Assembly: GCA_036635475.1 (NCBI GenBank)
Contig: JAVWQH010000004.1
Coordinates: forward strand, 10,555 to 74,554
Length of the DNA stretch: 64,000 bases
Origin: JAHHUA01 sp036635475
Lineage (GTDB): Bacteria; Bacillota; Clostridia; Oscillospirales; Ruminococcaceae
Direction: 5' to 3'
The notes under the pieces were generated by a model, which had not been told where the DNA came from, searched no databases, and worked only from the letters and a program-made list of their open reading frames with translations. Made by a program: the position numbers and the translations under genes. Below, in pieces: positions 1-8,071 of the stretch. Position 1 is the first letter of the stretch. Every line of letters starts with the position of its first letter.

Positions 1-837
1 AACGCTATCAAGTGTGTCACCTGACTTCTTGCCAATGTATTTTGCAAGATAGCTTTCCTTTGTTAAATCCATTCCATAATCAGGCGATTCGTTTATTTCA
101 ACAAACTTTATTGCAGTAATTGCACCATCTTTATCCATAGCAATTGCAGCAACTATCTTATCCATAAATCCTTCAGCTTCGCCTACATAAACAAAGCCTT
201 CGCCTGTTGCTTCATAGATTTCTTCGGCATTTTCAATTTTAACAAATCCTGTTGCTTTAGGTGAAACTTCCTTCAAAACATCTTGAGAAACAGGTTCTCT
301 TTGGCTTGCTTCTGCCTCAACGCCTGCAACCTCTTTGTAGATTTCAAATGCTTGTTTTACTGTTCTTGTGAAAGCGTTTGAAGAAATTGTTGAACCGGCG
401 ATTGCCTCAACTCCCTCAAGTGTGGAATTAGCAGACTGATACTGGGAGGTGTATGCCTCTTCCTTAACTTTTGAGCCAAGACCAGGGGTTTCATTATTTT
501 CAAGGTTTTTCACCTTAGATATTGTTCCATCAGCTTTAATTCCCACCATAACAACCAAATCTCCGCCGTAACCTTTGGACTTTGTTGTTATTACATATCC
601 TGCACCATTTGTTGCTTTATAAGCCTCCACAACACCCGCAGGTAACTCTATTTCAAGCATTTCAAAACTGTCTGCTTCAGCCAAAACTTCTGCTCTTGCT
701 TTGTTTGCAGTTTCAATCTTTTGCTTTTCAATAAGTGGCTCTGTTAAGCCTTGTACAAAAACAAGAATTGAACTTATTATCAAACATATTGCTGTAAGTA
801 CGCCAATTGGTGCTACAAAATCTTTTGTGAAATTCAT
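1..837 (-). CDS. rnfG: Rnf complex subunit G, tandem FMN-binding repeats, 3' end outside window
   Basis: RnfG is a membrane-anchored flavoprotein of the Rnf ferredoxin:NAD+ oxidoreductase and carries covalently bound FMN on the outer face of the membrane. The 279 visible residues start with one membrane helix (about 8-30). An FMN-binding repeat follows (about 80-170) with GYGG, ETPGLG and the flavinylation-type motif AGSTISS (148-153). A second similar repeat then begins: GFVYVGEAEGFMDKIV, ESPDYGMDL and SYLAKYIG align with ETPGLGSKV and AYTSQYQS of the first. The frame is still open at base 1, so the second attachment motif would lie just outside. A usual RnfG is about 200 residues with one repeat, so the duplication is odd. 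Its ATG overlaps the rnfD stop by one base (TAATG). Confidence 0.88.
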   Translation of the reverse strand, partial: MNFTKDFVAPIGVLTAICLIISSILVFVQGLTEPLIEKQKIETANKARAEVLAEADSFEMLEIELPAGVVEAYKATNGAGYVITTKSKGYGGDLVVMVGIKADGTISKVKNLENNETPGLGSKVKEEAYTSQYQSANSTLEGVEAIAGSTISSNAFTRTVKQAFEIYKEVAGVEAEASQREPVSQDVLKEVSPKATGFVKIENAEEIYEATGEGFVYVGEAEGFMDKIVAAIAMDKDGAITAIKFVEINESPDYGMDLTKESYLAKYIGKKSGDTLDSV

Positions 838-1769
838 TATTTTGCACCTCCAAAAGCTCTGTTGCGTGTTAAGTTTTCAATATGTGGGCAAAGAATGTTC
901 ATAAGTAAAATTGCGTAAGAAACTCCCTCTGGAAGTGAGGCAAATTTTCTTATAAGCATTGTCAAAACTCCACAACCAATTCCAAAAATAATTTTTCCCA
1001 ACTCAGTTGGAGGTGATGTTGTGTAGTCTGTTGCCATAAATATTGCACCTAACATAACTCCGCCGCCCAAAATCTGATACATTGGGTCATATCCGAATGC
1101 AAATGACAAAACAAAAACTGTTCCGAGAAATGCAAGTGGAATTGTTGGTGTGATAACTTTTCTGCATACCAAATAAATTCCGCCTATTATCAAAGCTAAC
1201 GCACTTGTTTCTCCCAAAGAACCGCCAATATTTCCGATAAACATATCCATATAGCTTGGCAATGCCTCAAGATTTCCCTTAGCGATAAGTCCCAATGGTG
1301 TTGCTCCGCCAATTGCATCAAGGTTCACACCTCTTGCACCAACAAAATTTGTCATTGGTCCTGCAAATGATACAAGCAAAATTACTCTTGCTGCTATTGC
1401 TGGGTTTGCAAAGTTTTGTCCGATACCGCCAAATAGGCATTTAACAACAACAATAGCAACAAATGAACCCATAATTGCCATTGCTAACGGCAGAGTTGAT
1501 GGCAAGTTTAAAGCAAGTATAATACCTGTTACTACTGCACTCAAGTCGCCCACAGTCTGGTTTTTCTTAATAATCATATTGTATATGTATTCAAAGCCTA
1601 CGCATGAACCCACACACACTGCAATAAGAATAATTGCTCGCAATCCAAAGAAAATTCCCGATGCAATAACAGCTGGTATTAATGCAATAATTACGTCTAG
1701 CATAATACTGCTTGTTGTTGCAAGAGATTTAATGTGAGGAGCAGGAGCTACTGTTAATTTATTACTCAA
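837..1769 (-). CDS. rnfD: Rnf complex membrane subunit D
   Basis: RnfD is the polytopic subunit of the Rnf complex. It carries a covalent FMN and helps pass electrons from reduced ferredoxin to NAD+ while ions are pumped. The protein is about 310 residues, very hydrophobic, with the flavinylation motif GGATPLG (Thr near residue 157-160) and the family segment QNFANPA. The frame is open to a GTG at 1778, but that codon overlaps its own possible ribosome site. TTG at 1769 sits six bases after AGGGGTG and gives MSNKLTV as the amino end, so I prefer it. The gene lies five bases after rnfC and overlaps rnfG by one base, which fits one polycistronic unit. Confidence 0.93.
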   Translation of the reverse strand: MSNKLTVAPAPHIKSLATTSSIMLDVIIALIPAVIASGIFFGLRAIILIAVCVGSCVGFEYIYNMIIKKNQTVGDLSAVVTGIILALNLPSTLPLAMAIMGSFVAIVVVKCLFGGIGQNFANPAIAARVILLVSFAGPMTNFVGARGVNLDAIGGATPLGLIAKGNLEALPSYMDMFIGNIGGSLGETSALALIIGGIYLVCRKVITPTIPLAFLGTVFVLSFAFGYDPMYQILGGGVMLGAIFMATDYTTSPPTELGKIIFGIGCGVLTMLIRKFASLPEGVSYAILLMNILCPHIENLTRNRAFGGAK

Positions 1770-1783
1770 TGTGTTCACCCCTA

Positions 1784-3079
1784 TTACTTTTTAGTTTGAA
1801 TTAACTTTTTAGCTAGTTTATTTGTCAAAACAAGGTCTTTCTTTGCCGGACAAACATATGAACAACAGCCACATTCCATACAAAGATTAACTTTTAGATT
1901 TATTAGTGCATCAACATTTCCTAATTTGTAGTTTTTTGCAATAGCTGCCGGCATCAAATTGAACGGACAAGCGCTCACGCATCTTCCACATCTGATACAA
2001 GCTGTTTCAGGCTTTTGTACAGAATCTTTTGCATTAAAAGCAAGAATTGCATTGTTGTTTTTTATAAGAGTTGTATCAAGAGAACGAACTGTTAAGCCCA
2101 TCATAGGTCCGCCCATCAAAATTTTCTTTGGCTCTTCTTTGAATCCGCCGCAGAAATTTACAATATCTTCAATTGATGTACCGATTGGTGCAATAATATT
2201 CTTTGGGGAAGTGATTGCACTGCCGTCTACAGTAATTCTCTTTTCAACTAAAGGCATACCTGTTTCAAGATATTTTGCAAGAAACGCAACAGATGTAACA
2301 TTGCTTACGATTACTCCAACGTCTGCCGGAAGTTTTCCCTCAGCAACAATACGTCCTGTTACTTCATAAATCAAAACTTTTTCTCCGCCTTGTGGGTATT
2401 TTGATTTTAACGAAACTATCTTAAAGCCTTCGATTTTTGAAGATAATTCCTGCATTTTCTTAATTCCCTCAGGCTTATTATCTTCAATTGCCATATAAAT
2501 ATTTTTAATTCCAAGCCATTTTTTAATCTGGGCAACACCTTTTATGATATTGTCTGATTCTTCCATAATACAACGATAATCCGATGTTATATATGGCTCA
2601 CATTCAGCTCCATTTATAATTAATGTATCAACCTCGCTTAGGTTTTTAGGACTGAATTTAACATAAGTTGGAAATCCTGCTCCACCAAGTCCAACAAGTC
2701 CTGATTCCTTCACTGCTGCTATAAATTCGTCAAAATTTGTAACAGTCGGCGGCACAACCGTTGGGGCAACCTCTTGAAGTTTGTCAGTTGTTATAATAAC
2801 AGTTTTGCACTGCATACCATTTGACAACACAACATCATCAATTCCTGTTACCTTACCTGAAACGCTGGAATGAATCGGAGCAGATATAAAGCCCGATTGA
2901 GCGCCGATAAGCTGTCCAACCTTTACCTCATCAGTCAGCTTAACAACAACATCACAAGGCTTTCCCATATGTTGGGACATTGGTATTGAAACCTTGTCAG
3001 GTATTGGCATAACTTCTGTGGCAGAATTTTCTGTATTTTTGTTGTGTTTAACAAAAATTCCATTCAAAGATTTTGACAC
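1784..3079 (-). CDS. rnfC: Rnf complex subunit C, NADH-binding iron-sulfur protein
   Basis: RnfC is the peripheral subunit thought to bind flavin and NAD(H) and to link them to the membrane part of the Rnf complex. The 431-residue product has the Nqo1-like glycine-rich stretch GLGGAGFPTYVK (about 130-141). Near the end are two 4Fe-4S motifs: C361-C364-C367-C371 followed by Pro, and C400-C403-C406-C410 followed by Pro. The start is GTG, eight bases after GGAGGA. This is the short Gram-positive form without the long alanine-rich tail seen in gammaproteobacteria. It is preceded by the Gx-type membrane protein and apbE. Confidence 0.95.
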   Translation of the reverse strand: MSKSLNGIFVKHNKNTENSATEVMPIPDKVSIPMSQHMGKPCDVVVKLTDEVKVGQLIGAQSGFISAPIHSSVSGKVTGIDDVVLSNGMQCKTVIITTDKLQEVAPTVVPPTVTNFDEFIAAVKESGLVGLGGAGFPTYVKFSPKNLSEVDTLIINGAECEPYITSDYRCIMEESDNIIKGVAQIKKWLGIKNIYMAIEDNKPEGIKKMQELSSKIEGFKIVSLKSKYPQGGEKVLIYEVTGRIVAEGKLPADVGVIVSNVTSVAFLAKYLETGMPLVEKRITVDGSAITSPKNIIAPIGTSIEDIVNFCGGFKEEPKKILMGGPMMGLTVRSLDTTLIKNNNAILAFNAKDSVQKPETACIRCGRCVSACPFNLMPAAIAKNYKLGNVDALINLKVNLCMECGCCSYVCPAKKDLVLTNKLAKKLIQTKK

Positions 3080-3196
3080 TATTTTTATCCTCCAATGCTG
3101 ATAAATTTTAAGGAGAAACTTTTTCCCCTGATGTAAAAATATATAAACTAAAAGTTCTCAGCTACAAACTGATTAAACTTTCAATTATCAAATTAG

Positions 3197-3718
3197 TTAT
3201 CTATGTTTGTCAACAATTCGCTTAATTGAGGGCAAAACAACTTTAAGTGTAATTCCTGTCACAGTTCCCATAACCACTCCTGAAATTACCATTACTGCTG
3301 AATAATATATAACAAAACAATTATTAATAACAATTGCTGCCATTAATAGCTGTCCGATGTTGTGAAATATTGCACCGAAAATGCTGATTATCAAATATGA
3401 TGGCTTGAATTTTTTCATCATAAGCAATAATATCATAATTGTAACGGAAAAAATTCCTCCCGATAAACTCATTAAAGCAGCTATCGGTCCTCTGGTTAGA
3501 AGCACAAATGATGATTTTAAAACTGCAATTGTGTATGCTGAACTTTTTCCCAGAAAAAACAAAGCATACATAGTTATAATATTAGAAAGTCCAAGCTTAA
3601 TTCCTTGAGGCATTACAGGCAAAAGTCCTTCAATATAGCTAAGAACTATTGCAAGTGAAAACAGCAATCCCATAAACGCAATCTTATAAACGTTTGTTTT
3701 ATTACCATTTTTCGCCAC
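3197..3718 (-). CDS. Gx transporter / HepS1-like membrane protein
   Basis: This small polytopic protein (about 173 residues, five or six hydrophobic segments) resembles the Gx transporter family, sometimes annotated as heptaprenyl diphosphate synthase component I. Family-like features are EGLLPVMPQGIKLGLSN near the amino end and the GGIFSVTIM and FHNIGQLL segments. The true role is unknown. The family is often found beside apbE and rnf genes, as here, which suggests a part in assembly or flavin supply for Rnf; that is inference. The frame is open to a TTG at 3736, but AAAGGA lies eight bases before the GTG at 3718, so the GTG is preferred. Confidence 0.75.
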   Translation of the reverse strand: MAKNGNKTNVYKIAFMGLLFSLAIVLSYIEGLLPVMPQGIKLGLSNIITMYALFFLGKSSAYTIAVLKSSFVLLTRGPIAALMSLSGGIFSVTIMILLLMMKKFKPSYLIISIFGAIFHNIGQLLMAAIVINNCFVIYYSAVMVISGVVMGTVTGITLKVVLPSIKRIVDKHR

Positions 3719-3759
3719 AAAATCAATCCTTTGCAATTTTTATTTTATTCTATATCATT

Positions 3760-4815
3760 TTATTTTACCACAAATTTAAACTTTTTGCTATCGTCTTTGA
3801 AAACAAAATTATCCCTCAAACTTTCGCTAATATAGATATTGTAGTCACTATCAATGGCGATTATTTCATATTCATCGGCGTTTAAGAAATTTTCCAGTTT
3901 ATCCTTGCCTTTAACAAATATTTCTGTGGACAAACAGTCTGCTAATGCACCGTTTGCACTGACAACTGTTACTGAAATTAAATTGTTTTCCACAGGATAG
4001 CCTGTTGATATGTCAAAAATATGATGATATCTTTTGCCGTTTTCTTCAAAAAATCTCTCATAATCCCCTGTTGTCGCCATAGTTTTCCCCTGAAGTGTCA
4101 CAATCCCTACATATTCATTGGCAGTTCCTCTGGGATTTCTCAATCCGAATTTAAAATCTGTTCCATCTGGCTTTTTCCCAACAACAGACAGATTTCCGCC
4201 CAATGAGGCATATCCTTTAACATTGTTTTTAATGGCGATTTCTCTCACCATATCCGCTGCCATTCCCTTGGCTATTCCACCTAAATCAATGGACATTCCA
4301 ACATTTTTCAGGAATGCGGTTTTTTCACCATTTTCTTTTTCTTCAAGGATTAAATTGCTAATATTTATAAGTTTTAATGAATTTTCAATCTCATCTTCCA
4401 CAGGAACTTTTGGGTTATCCCCTGTTATTCCCCACAAATTAACCAGCGGAAATACAGTTATGTCAAAGCTGCCATCAGATTTTTCAGATAATTCTTTTGC
4501 GGTTTTAAGCACTTGATAGGTTTCATCAGTTATCGTGACAGGCGATTTCCCCGCATTTTGGTTAATAACATTTATTTCCGAGTTTTCCACATATGATGAA
4601 ACTTTATCTTCAAATGATATCAGCATTTCGTTTATTTCATCAGTATTTTTTTGTGCATTTTTGCCATACCATTTCTGTTCAATAACAGTATTAAGGCAAA
4701 ATGAAGTATCTGCAACAAAATTATTTTTATTGTCATAATAGTTTTTTCCAACTAATAAAGCGATTAAAATGAAAGATAAAGTAGTTATTGTAAAAATTAT
4801 TTTCTTGTTCTTCAA
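3760..4815 (-). CDS. apbE: FAD:protein FMN transferase (ApbE)
   Basis: ApbE uses FAD and Mg2+ to attach FMN to a Thr or Ser in target proteins such as RnfD and RnfG, acting outside the membrane. The 351-residue protein has an uncleaved-looking amino-terminal membrane helix (about 7-23, no lipobox cysteine). Family motifs are DLGGIAKGMAAD, ATTGDYERF, HHIFDISTGYPV and ADCLST near the carboxyl end. The start is TTG after AAGGTGGTGG. It is the first gene of the rnf operon, 24-40 bases before the Gx-type gene. The transferase and its likely substrates are therefore made together. Confidence 0.94.
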   Translation of the reverse strand: MKNKKIIFTITTLSFILIALLVGKNYYDNKNNFVADTSFCLNTVIEQKWYGKNAQKNTDEINEMLISFEDKVSSYVENSEINVINQNAGKSPVTITDETYQVLKTAKELSEKSDGSFDITVFPLVNLWGITGDNPKVPVEDEIENSLKLINISNLILEEKENGEKTAFLKNVGMSIDLGGIAKGMAADMVREIAIKNNVKGYASLGGNLSVVGKKPDGTDFKFGLRNPRGTANEYVGIVTLQGKTMATTGDYERFFEENGKRYHHIFDISTGYPVENNLISVTVVSANGALADCLSTEIFVKGKDKLENFLNADEYEIIAIDSDYNIYISESLRDNFVFKDDSKKFKFVVK

Positions 4816-4856
4816 CTGTCCACCACCTTAATCTGAAATATCTACTACAAACATAT

Positions 4857-4885
4857 ATTTTAGCTATTTTATTAAAAAAAGTCAA
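4857..4885 (-). promoter_or_regulatory. Sigma-A-type promoter of the apbE-rnf operon
   Basis: On the minus strand TTGACT (4880-4885) is followed by a 17-base spacer and TAAAAT (4857-4862), about 40 bases before the apbE start. This is close to the sigma-A consensus. Confidence 0.72.
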
Positions 4886-4895
4886 CTAAAATAGC
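4863..4895. promoter_or_regulatory. Inverted repeat around the -35 box, possible operator
   Basis: GCTATTTTA (4863-4871) and TAAAATAGC (4887-4895) are perfect nine-base inverted arms separated by 15 bases. They bracket the -35 box of the apbE-rnf promoter. The placement suits a repressor site, but the regulator is unknown and the arms are AT-rich. Confidence 0.4.
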
Positions 4896-4944
4896 AAATT
4901 CTCAACTTTTCTTAGCTTTTATTCTTAAAAATTTAATTTTTGCA

Positions 4945-4988
4945 TAAAAAGACCACTGTGACTCAATAAAATTTTGTCACAGTGGTTT
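4945..4988 (-). terminator. Rho-independent terminator after the CD1247-type gene
   Basis: An 11-base perfect stem (ACCACTGTGAC 4952-4962 with GTCACAGTGGT 4976-4986) is followed on the minus strand by a TCTTTTT run. It closes the efp unit and separates it from the apbE promoter. Confidence 0.85.
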
Positions 4989-5016
4989 TAAAAGTATTTA
5001 TTAACTTTTTAAATAA

Positions 5017-5484
5017 CTATTTGTCGCAATCGCAATCATGTCCACAGCAGCAATCATCTTTACAATCGTCATCGCAGTCACAGCCAAAATCAAATTCAAG
5101 ATGTTCGCCACAATTAGGACAATCCATCTCGCCTTCGTCTAGCATACTGTCATCAACGCAAATTGTATCACCACATGCAGGACACTTTACTTCGTAAAGT
5201 TCATCATCGTCATCGCAGTCATCGCAATCACAGTCGCAGTCACAGTCATCATCGTCTTCGTCATCGCCATAGAATTCTTCTTCCAAAACGTCCAAATCCT
5301 CGTCGATTAGATCAACTTGTTCAGAAATGTCAGCAAGATTATCCTCAACGTCAGAGATTGAAAAAGCCATATCATCTAATGTATCAATGATAGCTGCAAA
5401 TAGTTTGCCCTCTTTTGTTGTTTCGTCAATAGCAAGACCCTCAGCAAGTCCTCTTAAATAGGAAACCTTTTCAGTAATAGTCAT
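5017..5484 (-). CDS. CD1247-type protein with zinc ribbon and Asp/Cys-rich tail
   Basis: The amino half (about 1-70, starting MTITEKVSYLRGLAEG) matches what I know as the CD1247 amino-terminal domain of Clostridia: a short helical region of unknown role, often encoded near efp. Residues 73-94 are nearly all Asp, Glu and Cys with alternating DC pairs. A zinc-ribbon-like unit follows (C101-C104 and C122-C125), then a second Cys/Asp cluster (135-155) ending HDCDCDK. In total 18 of 155 residues are Cys. This suggests metal binding or storage; no enzyme activity can be named. It follows efp by 65 bases, has a good GAGG ribosome site, and is followed by a strong terminator. Confidence 0.8.
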   Translation of the reverse strand: MTITEKVSYLRGLAEGLAIDETTKEGKLFAAIIDTLDDMAFSISDVEDNLADISEQVDLIDEDLDVLEEEFYGDDEDDDDCDCDCDCDDCDDDDELYEVKCPACGDTICVDDSMLDEGEMDCPNCGEHLEFDFGCDCDDDCKDDCCCGHDCDCDK

Positions 5485-5549
5485 AGTAAAATCCTCCTCT
5501 GCAGTGTTGGCATAAAGCCAATTTTATATTGCTTTAAGGCAAATTGCCA

Positions 5550-6107
5550 TTAAGCTCTTTCCATGTACTCGCCGATACGAGTATCAACCTTGATCATATC
5601 GCCTTCATCAATGAATAAAGGAACTCTAATTTCAGCTCCTGTTTCAAGGATTGCGGGTTTGGTTGCGTTTGTTGCGGTATCACCCTTAAATCCTGGGTCA
5701 GTTTTAGTAACTTGAAGTTCCATAAAGTATGGTGGTTCAACACCGAAAACAACACCCTTATATGAAAGGATTTTAACGTCTGTGTTTTCTTTAACAAACT
5801 TGAAGTTTTCACCTAACATACTAGCATTAATTGGGACATTTTCATAAGTTTCATTGTCCATAAAGTAGTATAGGTCGCCATCTTCATACAAATATTGCAT
5901 ATCTTTTCTTTCAATATATGCACTTGGGAATTTGTCTGTTGGATTGAAAGTTCTTTCAATAACAGAGCCGGTAATAACGTTTCTAATTTTTGTACGAACA
6001 AAAGCAGCACCTTTACCAGGTTTAACGTGTTGAAATTCAATTATTTGTACAACAGTACCATCAATATCAAATGTAACGCCGTTTCTGAAATCACCTGCAG
6101 AAATCAT
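5550..6107 (-). CDS. efp: Elongation factor P
   Basis: EF-P binds stalled ribosomes between the P and E sites and helps peptide bond formation at polyproline stretches. The 185-residue length and three-domain beta-barrel pattern are typical. The tip loop reads KPGKGAAF with the usual modification-site lysine at position 32. ATG follows GGAGG closely. No epmA or epmB homologue is nearby, as expected for Firmicutes, where the lysine is unmodified or modified otherwise. It lies between an M24 peptidase gene and the CD1247-type gene, a common Clostridial order. Confidence 0.97.
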   Translation of the reverse strand: MISAGDFRNGVTFDIDGTVVQIIEFQHVKPGKGAAFVRTKIRNVITGSVIERTFNPTDKFPSAYIERKDMQYLYEDGDLYYFMDNETYENVPINASMLGENFKFVKENTDVKILSYKGVVFGVEPPYFMELQVTKTDPGFKGDTATNATKPAILETGAEIRVPLFIDEGDMIKVDTRIGEYMERA

Positions 6108-6312
6108 GTGTAAACCTCCAAATTTTTATGGATTTTAATGACGTAAAGAATCCCGCCATTCATCTCATTTTATTATCATACCTAGTTTATCCTAAAATCA
6201 AATAGATTTCAAGTGGGTTATTGATTTTTATTAAAAAATTCATAGACTTTTTCAAATATATCTCATAATATGGTAATTTTCTAATAAATCAGTCCATATT
6301 TTCGTCGTTTTC

Positions 6313-7362
6313 TTATAATGTGATAAGTTGTTTTTCTGATTTTGTCAAATTTATTACACCATTTTCGCCTATGTATATCATATCTTCGATTCTAACTCCA
6401 AAGTTTCCTTGCAAATATATTCCCGGTTCAACTGTCATAATATGTCCGATTTTACAATGACTGATTGGAGAATTAGGCAAAAAAAACGGTTTTTCGTGAA
6501 TTTCAATTCCAAGAGAATGTCCAAGAGAATGTCCAAAATTTTTGCCATAACCTGCATCTGTTATTATATTTCTTGCAACTTTGTCAACATCAGAGCATAA
6601 AACACCATTTTGTATCGTAGCAATTGCTTCATTTTGTGCGGTTAAAACTGTTTGGTAAACTTTTTTCATCTCATCGGTTATGCTTCCAACCGCAACAGTC
6701 CTTGTCATATCCGAACAATAACAATCAAATGTTGCACCAAAATCCATTATCACAAAATCCCCATTTTTAACTTGATTGTCAGTTGGCGTTGCGTGTGGCA
6801 TTGATGTGTTTTTTCCTGCCGCCACTATCGTTTGAAATGCCTCAGAATTTGAGCCGCTGCCTTTCATAACATAATCAAGTCTTGCTGCAATTTCTCTTTC
6901 AGTTCTCCCCGGTTTGATAAATTCCAAAATATCGTAAAACGCTCTTTCCGCATAACATTGAGCATATTTTATACATTCAACTTCATCTGGACTTTTTATT
7001 TTACGCATATTTTCCAACAAACAATTTACTCTATTATCAAATACAAGCTCTGCATTGCTGAAAATTGCCTGAAATTTGATGTAATCTTTAACAGATAAAT
7101 ATCCGCTTTCAATACCGATTTTTTTCAAATTATGTTCTTTTTCAATAAGACGAAGCTGTTCGGACATTTTTCTCTGCTCAATTATAACTAGATTTTTAAC
7201 GCACTTTTGTGCAATTTCGATATATCTAAAGTCAACGATTAAATAGCTTTTTTCACGAGTTAAAAGCAAAACACCATCTGTAGTTTTTAGTCCTGTAAAA
7301 TATTTTCTGTTAACCCAAGAGGTTATCAAAACAGCATCAATATCTGAAGGAATAATCTCCAT
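6313..7362 (-). CDS. M24 family aminopeptidase, Xaa-Pro type (YqhT/PapA-like)
   Basis: This 349-residue protein has the creatinase-like amino domain (DAVLIT, NRKYFTGL) and a pita-bread M24 domain. The dimetal ligands are visible: Asp in VIMDFGA, Asp in SDMTRT, His in GHSLGHSLG, Glu in TVEPGIYL and Glu in RIEDM. It probably removes an amino-terminal residue preceding proline from cytosolic peptides. The gene stands directly upstream of efp, as yqhT does in Bacillus, with about 205 bases between. Its ATG lacks a well-spaced Shine-Dalgarno site, so the exact start is uncertain. A second M24 gene lies at 62901-63965. Confidence 0.9.
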   Translation of the reverse strand: MEIIPSDIDAVLITSWVNRKYFTGLKTTDGVLLLTREKSYLIVDFRYIEIAQKCVKNLVIIEQRKMSEQLRLIEKEHNLKKIGIESGYLSVKDYIKFQAIFSNAELVFDNRVNCLLENMRKIKSPDEVECIKYAQCYAERAFYDILEFIKPGRTEREIAARLDYVMKGSGSNSEAFQTIVAAGKNTSMPHATPTDNQVKNGDFVIMDFGATFDCYCSDMTRTVAVGSITDEMKKVYQTVLTAQNEAIATIQNGVLCSDVDKVARNIITDAGYGKNFGHSLGHSLGIEIHEKPFFLPNSPISHCKIGHIMTVEPGIYLQGNFGVRIEDMIYIGENGVINLTKSEKQLITL

Positions 7363-7411
7363 TAGGCTTGAAATTCTATTCGTTTATCACAACTCCATTC
7401 AAAAGATAGTT

Positions 7412-7915
7412 TTATTTTGAAGCATTTCTTTTGTTGTATCTCTTTATAATTGGCTTTTCAAGACATCTTTTTACTTTGAAAAAGCGAGTTTTTTCAAGTT
7501 CAATAGGCTGTACTAAAATTGTTTTTGCACCCCATAAATTTCCGCCCAAAATATCAGTGAAAATTTGGTCGCCTACAACAGCAATTTCTTTTTTTGAAAG
7601 TTTCATCAAGTTTGCGGCTCGCTTAAATCCGTCAGACAAAGGCTTTTTACCGTCAGAAACATAATCTAAATCTAAAAGTTTGGCAAAAGGTTCAACCCTT
7701 TCGCTATGGTTATTTGAAACAATCATCATAATTATTCCGCTTTTTTTAATTTCCTCAAGCCATTTATCAAGATTTTCAAGTGGTACAGGATTATCGTGAG
7801 TTGTCAAAGTATTGTCAACATCTAATATAAGTCCCTTTATCCCAATTTTTTTAAGATATGATGGCTTGATGTCAATTATTGTTTTAAAATCTGCATATGG
7901 CTCAAAGAGTGGCAA
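7412..7915 (-). CDS. YqeG-family HAD phosphatase (subfamily IIIA)
   Basis: A 167-residue HAD-superfamily phosphatase with motif I as DVDNTLT, motif II near IVSNN, a Lys in SDGKKP and motif IV as VGDQIFTDILGG. This matches YqeG/GEP4-like phosphatases, which in some organisms act on phosphatidylglycerophosphate; the substrate here is not certain. The start is TTG nine bases after GGAG. It stands first in a unit followed by the M24 peptidase 49 bases on. Confidence 0.86.
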   Translation of the reverse strand: MPLFEPYADFKTIIDIKPSYLKKIGIKGLILDVDNTLTTHDNPVPLENLDKWLEEIKKSGIIMMIVSNNHSERVEPFAKLLDLDYVSDGKKPLSDGFKRAANLMKLSKKEIAVVGDQIFTDILGGNLWGAKTILVQPIELEKTRFFKVKRCLEKPIIKRYNKRNASK

Positions 7916-8071
7916 TTAAATCAACTCCGTATTGTAAATATTTATACTTAATATAGAAATAATAAATAGTACTTGAAAAGTTTTTCCTGAATATTTTGCA
8001 AACTATATTGAATAATTTAAACTTCTTAAACTTTTTAATTATTATATCAAATTTTGTTCCTATTTACAACA

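Noticed and set aside
3111..3129. Short hairpin between the Gx-type gene and rnfC
   Set aside because: Eight pairs with a three-base loop and one G-U, but no T-run on the minus strand. It is too weak to call a terminator inside an operon.
5200..5290. Repeated cat/cag/tca triplets resembling a tandem repeat or small CRISPR-like array
   Set aside because: They are the codons of the Asp/Cys-rich stretch of the CD1247-type protein; there are no spacers and no fixed repeat unit.
6480..6545. Duplicated GHSLGHSLG coding segment in the M24 peptidase, possible repeat error
   Set aside because: The family motif is naturally GHxxGHxxG-like in YqhT-type enzymes, so the repetition is normal.
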